In this document: positions 38,301 through 50,300 of the stretch, piece after piece
How the letters are laid out: each line of letters opens with the position of its first letter
How positions within the stretch are numbered: the first letter of the stretch is position 1
Origin: Gordionus sp. m RMFG-2023
Lineage: Eukaryota > Nematomorpha > Gordioida > Chordodea > Parachordodidae
NCBI RefSeq assembly: GCF_954871325.1
Contig: NC_088779.1
Span: 17,176,846-17,240,845 of the forward strand
Reading direction: 5' to 3'
Length of the DNA: 64,000 nucleotides
Made by a program: the position numbers and the translations under genes
Notes under the pieces: generated by a model
Database searches by the model: none
What the model saw: only the letters and a program-made list of their open reading frames with translations
What the model was told of the DNA's origin: nothing

Positions 38301-41300
38301 ATATGATTGAAAAATTCAACCTCTAGTATGAGACTTCCCCTTTGTAAATTCCTTCTAAAAATAATTTGAATTTTTTTGGATCAGCATATCTTATTACATG
38401 ATAATTTGATCCACCAAAGAAATCAGAGTTTAAATATTTGTATTAAATTAAATTTTTTTTGATATCCAACCCTCAACATGATTTCTATTTGATGATCCCT
38501 TTTGTTTTATACAAAAATCGCAACTTAATAGATACGCACCTAATTGAAGCCTTGCCGAATTGTCGCCGCGCTGAGTTGACGCTGCGCCGAAATGACATCG
38601 CGCTAAATTTTTAGCATCGAATTGTCGTGCGACCAATTGTCGTGCTCCGAATTGAAGTGATGCCTATTTATTTATATTAAATTAAATATTAAATAAAATT
38701 TTAAAAAATGAAAAAGTTTTAAACGGACGTGTATGCGCTCCTTTTTTTAAAAGGTAATCGTCAAACGTAAACGCGTTCTATTTTAATGAATTTTGAACGC
38801 GTTCGATCTTTTTGGAAATAACAGCAATTATTTTAATTCATCCCACGGATCTATTATTCGAGGAATTATAATAAATAGTTAATTATATTACAGATAATTT
38901 GGCATAATTTTTCTATAAAATATTGTTTTGTTAATATAGGTGTGGCTAATTTCCGTAGGCTTGAGCACACCGTAAAACTCGCCATCGACTCCCTGAACTA
39001 TTTATAAGTGCTCAAAAAATATAGATTAATATTAGAAATTTAGAAAAATCTATAAAATACAAAACTATATCTGGTTATAATGATACAGTTTCATTGGATT
39101 AAAAATCAAATAAAAATAAAATATAGGAAAGACCTGTGTTGCAAAATTTTAACTCTAGATATTAAATCGATATGACCAGCCGCATATTGCTCTAAGACAT
39201 CTTTTACATCATATGGCTTTAATGCTTCTCTAAATTTTCTTCTTGCAACAAAATATTTGATTTTACGTAGACAACGGATCGCATCCTTATGTACATCATC
39301 TAATTTTATTTGAATTGGCACTATTTCATCTAGAAAAAATTAATATTATATATTAAAATTTATAAAATTATAGAGATAAGCATTATTTCATAAAAAAAAA
39401 TAAAAATTATCCAAAACAGTTTTCTAATATCTCTAAAAATTATAATAGTTTGTTTAAATTTAATTTATGAAAATTTTCCAATTTCTATTTCTTCTATAAG
39501 TTTTGAAACATAGTTTAAATTTTAATAAGATGATCGGGATTAATATTGCCAAATTCATTAAAATAGGGGAAAATAAAATGAATAAACCTTATATTAATAG
39601 GCAAAGCTGGAAAAATATTAGTTTATAATTTTTAGGGCTGGAAAAAATAAAAAACAAAAATTATTCAAAAAATAAAAGTTTTCTTATTTTTTAATCAATT
39701 ATTGAACATTGATAAAGGAATATTTAAGATTTTAAATAAATACAACTTAATCATGATATCGTCAAACAATACAGTGAACTCGATTGATATTTTAGTAAAA
39801 GATAATAATCTTTTGTTTTTGAATTTTAAAAAGTCTCTGATAATTCCTAAAAATACAGAGTTTTTGATAATGCTTTTGAATTTGAACATAAGCTTATTTT
39901 TCCAACCCAAATTATCTACATTTTTTTAAACTAATATAGTATATACTTTCGTTTGGATTTTTTATATTCAAAGTTTCCGAAGAACTAGTTAAGTTAAGGT
40001 GATGCATAATGTCATCAACTCCATTTGAAGCTATCGAGGTGTATATATTAACCTTTTTTGACACAGGACTAGTAACCGGGTTTGACATTTGTACGGTTGA
40101 GCGATATTTTCTAGAAGAAAATCTACTAACGAATGAGGTATTATGTTTAAATCTAAAATATCGAAAAAAGTCATATTTATTTTGGTGAATAATTAAAACC
40201 CAGTATTTTTAAAAAATAATAAGTATTTTTGTCAATACATATCTTTTTTATCATTATAAAATTAATATTTAACCAGTAAAAATTTGAAATAAATTCAAAA
40301 TAGGTAAATATTTTTTTGATCAATAAAAATATAATAACTGACCATCTATACCATTTAGAGTAAAAAAAACCTTTTTTATAGTAAAAAATAATATAATAAA
40401 TGGCACAGAAGCGATGCTAGCCAGTCATCAAAAATATAATTAGATAAGTATATAGAAATAATTATTTCAGTAAAAAAAAATAAATTAAAATATATTTTTT
40501 TGAACATTTAGACTTTTTTTAGATTTCAAAATTATATAATTATACATGTTATTTTTATTTCATATAATCATAACATAAATAGAAATAGAAATCGTCAAAT
40601 GATCTATTAAAAATTAAAGATTATAAAATATAAATAAGTTACTTTTTTTACAATAATTATATTATAAAAACTTATATTATATAAATATTTCCTTGAATAA
40701 TCCAGAATTAAAAAAATCTTTTATTAATTAAGATGTTTTCCTAGTTAAATTATTATTTTATCCTCCTTTTTTATTAGCATATATCCTGAATACCATTCGC
40801 AGGATTTTCTTAAGGATTGGGACTTTTGGGTGGTTTACTTTCATCTGTATATTTTTTTGAACATCTTTAGGTCCCCCTTTTTGAATACCCTTGATTGAAT
40901 TACATTTTTATAAATATTATTTGATTTTTATTTTTAAGAAAAATGAACTTTTTTATTTTTAAGAAAAATGAACTTTTTTATTTTAAAACTTATATTTATT
41001 AATTTATTCTTATTTTTTTTAAAAAATGAACTTATTTATCTCAAAACTTATATTATAGTTATCATAAAATTATTAATTTTTTCTTATTTTTAAAAATTTT
41101 GTTTGTAATGACTCATTATAATTTTTTGGGGAGAGGGAAGTGTTTTAGGATTTTTTTTATCAGCTTAAAATGATATTTAAAAAATCAACCTTGAGATGGG
41201 GGGAGAGGGTTTCCCACTTCTTCCTTTTGGTTTCTACAACATATTTATGAAATTTAAAAATAAACAATCTCATCATTCTAATTTGTCATCAGATATTTAT

Positions 41301-44300
41301 AAAAATGACAGTTTGCACATTGTTTGATTTGTTCATCGAGTTTGATCTTTTATTCTCGCTATCTGAATTGATAAAAATTTGGAAACTTTCTAAAGTTGCG
41401 AGGTTCATTTACGGATAGTAGAGTAGGAAACATTAATATATTATATGTATATAAATTTTAAAACTCAATTTTAATTTTATTAAATCACAAAAATAATAGT
41501 TTTTTAAAAAGAAATTATTTAATAATAAAAATTTACAAACTAAAAATATATAAATAATGTAAACATAAAAATTAGTAATAAGGAAAATAAAAATTAGTAA
41601 TAAGGAAAATAAAAAGCGCTTATTATAAATAAAAATAAAATTGGCGCAGAGTGAAAAAAAGAACGATTTTGGGAGTTGTGTTAGTTTTATCTTATATAAT
41701 TGGGAATAAAATCAATCCCCCCCCCCACCCTATACCTTTCGGAACTCTAGTTATACCTCCGTATTCGGGACGGGACTTAACTCTAATTTATGAAGAAATA
41801 CCTTAATAAAGAATCCAAAAGTATGAAAAACCCAAAATTGTGATTTTTTTAACTTTGTTTTAAAGGTTTATATGACCAAAAGAAACATGGAAATTTATAA
41901 TTAATTTTTATATCATCTTATTTATGTGATATCTTAATTGACTTTAAAGAGGAATACATCCATTTTTTATACAAATACATGAAAAAGTAATTTTAATTGC
42001 CAATATAAGAAAATAAAATTTGGAAGAATAAATTTCATTGTAAACAAAAGGATAAGTAACACAGATCTCTCCGGGTATTTAATTTCTTAAAATTTATAAA
42101 TTCTCTTTTTTATTAATCCAATTAAAAGAAAAATAAACAAAATAATTGTCGTATTTTTATATACGAATTTATATGAATTTTGCATAATGCCAATCAACCA
42201 AAATAAATAAGGTTGATTGGATTATAATTAACATGATTATAATTAACATTTAAGAACACGTGATTTTATAATTTTTTTTTGTGTTCGAATATAATTAAAA
42301 AAGAAAGGATTATTAAAAATTATGAGATTTTTTTTGATAATATATTTTTATATTTGAAATTTGTATTATTATTTTTTTTATAAAATATATGTTATAAAAT
42401 GAATATATATTTATTTTGGAGATTTTTTTTTGTAAATTGTGCTTTACTAATAAAGAATATTTTGTGTAAATTAATTCTAGCTCCTAAAGGAACAATTATA
42501 AATTACCGGTTAAGTTTAGGAAAGGTTGAGAGTAAGGGATTTGTTAAGGGATTTTTGTTTGTTTTTATACTTACTTTTTTTAAAATAATTTGTATATGAA
42601 TAATTTATTTTTAGAAACATATAATTATTAGCAAAAATGGAAAAAATATATATTCATTTTTTATAAAATTCTCAAAATTTAAAAATGATCATCAAAAATT
42701 ATATCGATTCAAAAATTCTTAATTAATAAAAATATCATTATTACTAACATTTTTCCAACCAATCAACATTATATAATATTGTGATTGACATTTTGCAATA
42801 TCCCCATAAAACTTGCATAAATTGATCAGATTACGACATTAAGATTATAAGTGTAGTCGTGGATTATGTCTAAAACATATTCAGGATGAGGAATATTATT
42901 AGTATTACTATAAATATCATATATTACTAATTTGTCATTATTTTGTTTTTCTTGTATACTATTTTGTGTTTTGTTTTTCAATGGTGTGACCACCCAGAAA
43001 CCTCAGCCAAACTGGCCAAAACACTTCTGCTAGATCAGCCCCCAACATATTGGGTCTGGCGTTGTACGAGCTAACTCCCAACAACTCTTTGGAGGCACCT
43101 CCGTGTGATCCCGGAATAGCAGCAATAATGGCCGCCATGCAAACAATCTCGGCACAGATGGTGGCCTTATCTTCTAGAGTCGATAGAAGTGAGCAGCGCC
43201 GGAGTTCCCCTTCTTGGCATAGAAGTGCTACCTCGACTCCGCTTCGACATGATAGCAGAGCGCTGACACCGCCATCTCCTCCTACCACCACCCCCACTAT
43301 CCACCGAGGAGAAAGAGGTCAAACTCATGGAAGTTTGGGCTGGACTTAACTAAGACTTGGCCGAACCCCGATGCAAGGCCAACGATAGAGACATGCACGA
43401 AATCAAACATATCCAAGATGTCCTTTCGGTGGAGTCGGACCCGCGTTTAATCGAGGTAATGACCAAAAGAATTCGAGTTCTAGCGGTAGTAATTCGCTGG
43501 AATTGGTACACAGCCAGGACAAAGGACATGTCTTATCAAGAGAAATTCCTATGTGGAGAAGACATCAAAGTCGTCCATGAGGGGCTGCCCTTTCGAGAGA
43601 GGGGCCGTGGGGCCCATTCTACCTCTTATCGCAGGAGGTCCGAGAAGAAGGAAGCGCAAGCCACCAGGGGAAAGAAAAGGAAGTAGCGATGCATTCCAGC
43701 TCTTCCTCTCCTTCTTCGTCTTACCCCCTTCCACTCCAATACCCAAAGGCCCTTTTCAAGGCCACCTAATACCCAACAGCCCTGTTTAGGGCTACCTACA
43801 CGAATACATGCAGGAAATATTCGTCCGGGCAACGATCCTCCGGCTCGAAGAGGGGAGCCAGCGCAGTTCCCAGACTGGCTTAAAAATGTTAATAGATACC
43901 TTAGGGAACTGAGCCATTAGTTGTTCTCACCTGATGATAAAGGTAACGAGGCAGATTCCGGAAGCGAGAGCTTAAACAATGATAACAATAATAATAATCC
44001 TCCCCAAATCTGCCCGCTGCCAGTCAAACGCTGATTCAGAATCTGACATGTTATCTTTCATGTCCGAAGATTCCGGAATTCCCGAATGGTGGATTCACAG
44101 AAATATTTAAATACATAAAGCCCTTCGAAAATTTTTTATTAACTCAAATGATATTTATGAAAACAGACAAATTTACGATGCCCCCTCTCCATCTTATTGG
44201 TTACACGCCGATATGATTATAAAGGCAAAAGCTAAATTATATGATCTTGAGATTTTCAGGCCTCTACTTGCACCTAGACAAACAAATTCTTTTAATATTA

Positions 44301-47300
44301 ACGTGCACAATTAAATCTATCTGAAGGCCTTTCAGATTTTAAATCTTGTTATGAGAAAATTTAGTAGACAATCTACCTAGAAACGCAATGGAGGCATTGC
44401 AAACTATATTCTGGATTTTTTTCCAAATATATTAAAATTACTGTATATTTTGGCGACAAAACTAATTATTAAAACACAAATGAGAGTATCTTTTCTTCAT
44501 TATGGAGAATAAAAATCTGTCTCAAAATTACGACATCATAGATTGAATGAAATATAACTTAATATACATTGAGATTTAATCCCCAATACAGAATAAAATT
44601 TTAAATATTGACACAATCGCAAAGAAGATTTTCATTTATACATCATATAATGTTTAATTCTATTCTATATTTTATCGTGGTATTATATTACTTAACATTA
44701 TCATATTCGCTCTTTAAATATTTTTGTATTTTCCAATATTCTTTATTTGTGTTTTAAATTTTCATTTTTAAAAATATGATTGGTTAATATAATAAATTTT
44801 ATATGGTAATTAGTACTAGTTAAATTTTATTATTCCTAAAAAAATTATTTCAATGAGGAAATATTATTATAAATTACTCTAATTTCGAATAAAATACTGT
44901 TGAAATAAATAACAGCCATATATTTGTATGCAAATAAAAAATGTGTATTAGTACATTGATGGGGCAGGAAAATATGGTGTTGGGCTATATGAATTTGCAT
45001 TATAGAATATTTTCCAAGTAGCCTCTGAAGTTGATTTTATATCGGCAGCATAACACCGCCATAAACTTTGAATCAAAATAGCTGCAGGAACTCTTCTTCT
45101 GTTTAAATGTTTTTGCCTTTGTTGTTGTTGGACTTTCAAAGCAAAACCGGATCCTAAGATACCCTATAAATATAAAATAGTATAAATCAAAATTTTATTT
45201 GAATATTGTTTTATAATAAGGCAAAACATTTATTATAATTGCATACTACTGATGTTTCATTATAAGTAGTGATTCTCTATAATTATGGTTTGCCCAAACT
45301 GCATTGCTTAGGTAAACTGCAACCTAGGTAAACTGCAATGCAGAAGATATGAATTATTACTCTATTAATTAAACTCAAATTTTTTTTTTCCTAATATATA
45401 AAAGTCATTGAAAATATTATAATACAGATTAAATTAAAAATAATGTAGTTTAATAATGGTTTTATATTGATAGTTAAATATTTAAAAGTTATAGTCTATT
45501 TGATTAATATTTGAAGACTAATTGGTTTGGTATTTAATTATTAACATAGGGCTGTGCCAATCGTTTTTCAACACAATCTGATGTGTTTGATGATTTTTTT
45601 TATAATACAGATCTCATTATAAAAATAAGTATTTTTAAAAGATCTTTTGGCGCTGATGTTTATAATTTTTTGATTTTAGTAAAATTTTGTCAATATTATT
45701 TAAGTCACATGCATGATAGTTGAATATAGAATTAAGTTAAATAAAAAATTTTCATAAAATATCATTAACAGAAACAGTGCAGATTTTAGCTACAAGCACT
45801 ACAGGCAGATGTTTAAGGGTGCACATAATTATTTTATAAATTTTAAAAAAATTAAATTCGTAAATAATACTAAATTAATTTAATTTTACCACCATTATGC
45901 ATAGGGTCCGGGGGGGGGGGCATGTCACGGGCCCTCCAAATTAGACAATTTTAGAGTCCGCCAAATTTTGTAATTTTACTCAATTATTTTTACATTAGGT
46001 TATATAATTTCTTTAAATTTTATTAGGAGAGATGATATGATGTTTTGATTATTGAGATTATATATTAGATAATTATATTATTATAATTAAACTAGCACCA
46101 ATCAAATATAAAGGGCGATTCAGATATATCTCTTGCAGCTAATACCCCAATAATGATGGGTGATTTAGATACTCCTTGATGGATGAATCATAAATGTCTT
46201 ATTTTGATTTAAATTTACAAAATTGCTTGTTTGTGATTGCATTCAAGCCATTTTAAGTATCAATTTTTACGATCACTTGAATAGTTTTATTATTAAGTGA
46301 TTACTTCAAGAATGATGGGGAATTATAATACATAGCCAAGTAACTAGTTACCTTTAAAAAGATACTAACAATAAGACTGGTAATTCACATTTCCCCCTAT
46401 TCCTTCTTTCATATAAATAATTTATGAGGAGCAATACTTCGATCTAGATATTATTGCTTTGCTTAGGTAAATTGCACGTTGACTCTTTTTTTAAAATATA
46501 TTCGTTATTATTTATTTAATTTCTTTATTTCTGAGAATTTTTATGTTAATGTTTTATGTTAGAAATTTGCATTTTATTTTTATAAATTGAAGGAGGATTA
46601 TTTAAATTTTTTAATGATGAGAGAATACAATTTTTTTAAACTTTTTTTACTATTAAAAAGGTTTGCAGAATAATAATATGAATTTATATTATCCCATTGA
46701 AATCCTTAAAAGGGTTATAACGATTCTTTAATTAACTGAATTTTATTCTAAAAATATTTCTGCTTTTATCTAATTATAACAAGTGATCAACTTAATATTA
46801 TTTTTTATTAAGAATCAGGGTATAAAATAAATATTGCGCAAATTATTATGATTTTAAAAGTTTAAAATAGATAAATTTCTTTAAAAAAATGAATATAAAA
46901 TATTGTTAAATTTACAGCAGGAAGAGCAAAAAAGGATATTCCCATGAGCGCACAGAATGATGCTATTAGTTTGCCACTCCAGGTTATCGGAACGGCATCT
47001 CCATACCCAACAGTACATAATGTGACCTTTTTTGGTGAACGTGTAATATTTTATAATAAATTATACAACTTACTACTCCCCACCATAGAGCGTCAGCATA
47101 AGTCCCAAACTTTTGTGGATTTTCATTCTTTTCTACCAAATAAACCAAAAAGGAAGATAATATTAGGCCCAAAAATCCAATATACAAAGTTGTTATGAGC
47201 TCCTATATCGATTTTGTAATTATATCACTAATTATATATAGAAATTATAAACTTGACGATGGGCCCATACAACAGATCCCAATAATTTCCATGTTCCGCC

Positions 47301-50300
47301 CCTCCGATCCATTCGAACCATCCTCAATATTTGAAAAAATCTTAAACTACGTAAAGCGGAAGCAGCAAATACTTGTCCAGTACTCCCCAATAATAGTACA
47401 ATCAAAGAGGCTATGATTACTATAAAATCTTTTAATGAATGATTTTTGAGTATAAATAGAAAATATTGCGGAAAATGAATTATAATAAAATTGTTTGGCT
47501 AAGTTAAATATAAGTTTAAAGAATAAGAAAAAATTAGATGAACGTTTATTGAATAATAATTTACAAAAAAAGGGGCTATTAAATTTTTCTAAAAAAATTT
47601 TATAATTATATATTTCGTATTTGGTTATGGAATTCGTTGGGAATCCAAATCCCAATGTGTGATTCGAGATCTCGAATGCCTTATTTTTCTTATTTAAATT
47701 TTTTTTAAAAATACAATCCAAATCCCCATCCCCATGCGTATTCGGGATATTTTTTTTAATAAATATACCTGACCAAATTGGTTATGAGTTTTTCTACAAT
47801 TTAATTAGTTTGTCCAAAGCATGCCAAACTAATTTTGTACGTATTTTTACTTCAGATAAAATGGTTTATGCTCAAATTATACAAGTAAAAGATTTTAAAA
47901 AAGGATGTAATTTCAGGTGTTTGATTATTGTCAAATATATATCTTCATATTTGGATTTCAAAGTATGGATATAATAACTAATTTTATTGATAAATGCTGA
48001 TCTTGTGTTGGTGTTTTTTGTTAATTTAATCTTATATTTTTGTTCTAAGTTCTCATGCAATGCTAAATAAGAATAAAATTAACATAGCCAACAAAACCCT
48101 ATAAAGATTATTTATTTAATCGGGCATATAATTCTTTACCCATCTTCTTATTTCCAATGGGGTTTTAAGTAAATGGTTTTGTCTCTTGCGCGCACAGGTA
48201 ACTGTAGCCTGCCCCGGTTCCTCTCTTATATTTCCAGTCATTTTTTTATCCAAGTATTATGGGCTTTTTCAGAGAGAGCCAATCGTTGCTCTGTTGTATA
48301 TATAGCTCTGTTATGTAAATAACGCCTAGGGCTGAGCACTTAATATAACATAAATAAAATTCAGATTACATTTTTATATCCATTATTAATTTAATTCTTT
48401 TTTTAAATTATGAAAATCCACATCCCAATACGAAATATATGTTGGATACATTTTAGATAAATGGGTTAATTCTTCTCAAATTAATACATAATTTACATAT
48501 TATCTCCATTATGATTATTATATAAAAATTGCAAACCTAATAGAGTAAAAGGTCTAATCATAAAACGCAATCGTCCAATTAAGTGCATATACCTAGAACG
48601 ACATCCAGAGGACCATATTCTGGCTATTAGCTCGATAATAAACCAAGATACCATCACTACTTCCTGAAAATATAAATCTTATGAATTTACAGTGTAATTA
48701 ATACGATATTTAAATTACAAATTTTTTGAAGGAGGAAAAAAGCAAAACAAGTACTTAAATAAAAAATATCTCAAATCAATCATAGTGTGAGGGCCGTAGC
48801 CAAGGGGTAATAAATGGGGACCAGCTCATTCTGAAACATTTGGCCTTCAAAGCGGAATCGAATATGTTAATTTTTGCTTTTTTTAACATTTTTATACATA
48901 TATGAGCTTAATTATATATATGAAAGAATTTAATAAAATAATCAAATATTTTTTTGAATTTTTAAGTGTAATTTATTGTGCGCTAAAAATAAAAATATAT
49001 AATTTATTTATAATGAGTTTAAAATAGTTATTCTTATCCATCAATAGAGAATACAAAACTGATGTAGTTAGATCTAATTACCAGGGTTTCGAACCGTTTA
49101 GTATAACGGTTCGGTTCGTTCCGGTTTTTAGTTTAAAATTTTATAAAGATTTTGTTCCATTTCGGTTTTTAAAAAAAAATCATATCGGTTCGGTTCGGTT
49201 TATAATTTATAACGGTTCTTTTCGGTTTGTTCCGGTTTTTATAAATTTAATTTTATAAAAAATTAATCATTAACCATGTATATATTAATTTTAGAGAAAA
49301 ATCTTTTTAGTTTATAATTTCTTATTTAATTTATCCATGATAATCTAATAGATATTTTAATTAAATTTAGGAAATATAAATTAGACAAATTAGTTTTTTT
49401 TATTTCATAAATAAATAAGATAAAAACAAACATGCGTAAATACAATAATGAATAAAATAATATGTATACTATACTATTTAGGTTTAAAAAGAGAATTCGA
49501 ACGGATAACTAAAATATTTTCTAATATTTCAGGATTTAATTTAGTTCACTCCCTGCATTGTAAAGGATATAAAGGTAGATTTCTAAACACAAAATGTAAT
49601 AACACTATTAGTGTTGTTAAACAGGGCTATTTGACCTGATTTTACAAAACTGTGAACTAATATTTTAGTCAGAAAAACATTACGCAAGCTTGAGGATTTT
49701 TGCCATTGAAGGCACAAAGATTTAGATATCTATTAGCAGAATCTCGAAGCTTGTACATTATTTTTCTGACTAAAATATTGAGTAAGCCGTTTTTAAAAAT
49801 CAGCTCAAATCGAGCTGTTTAACAAAACTAAACACTATATCTCGTGCCTTGAAATCTGCTGAAATTCCTTCAATCTTGAGTAGACTGGACTCTGCAACGG
49901 TCCTGATTGTATCTTTAAAATTCCATTGTAGTGTGGTAAGTTTATAGATTTTTTTCTGTGTAGATCCACTCGCACCCCCCCCCCAACTAAACTATTACAT
50001 ATACTATATTAAGATTTAGAACAATTTTCATTAATCTGTCTAAATAAATGTTTAATATTATTATAAGCCATTCATTTACCAATGCTGGCACTTTTACCGG
50101 CGAAAGGGTGGAGATATATCTTCATTGGGGAGCATATAAGTGTCTAACCGATCTTATTAACATAAAAGAACAACATTATTAATTAATTTCCCCGAAACTA
50201 TCTAAAATGGACTTCAACCATAAACAACAGCTAGTTTTTCAAAATTATTTTAGAAATCTTCCTTGCAATTTTAAATTTAACAAATTGATATATACAACGG

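Larger units (their letters stand above)
37053..38830. mobile_element. hAT family B element containing a two-level nest
   Basis: The left end AAATGTTGTAAGCGAACGTG and the right end ...GAACGCGTTCGATCTTTTTGGA...GCAATTA match family B (complete copy at 18,769-25,230). Flanking target duplications are decayed. The inserted element at 37,298-38,664 splits it, leaving about 400 bp of family B. Confidence 0.75.

Noticed and set aside
39702-39929. Open frames on both strands at 39.7-39.9 kb
   Set aside because: Adjacent to a KCNQ exon but outside its splice sites; AT-rich random frames.
42399-42599. 66-codon plus-strand frame
   Set aside because: Low complexity (Phe, Ile, Lys) as expected from AT-rich DNA; nothing conserved.
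43357-43832. Overlapping frames on both strands in the GC-rich block
   Set aside because: High G+C lowers stop frequency in all frames. Only the plus-strand gag-like reading has protein-like character.
46944-47198. 84-codon plus-strand frame
   Set aside because: It is the antisense shadow of the KCNQ pore exons, which are conserved on the minus strand.
47420-47421. Downstream alternative acceptor for the KCNQ S3-S4 exon
   Set aside because: It keeps phase but removes three residues, including the S3 Asp conserved in voltage-gated K+ channels. The acceptor ending at 47429 restores the family sequence.
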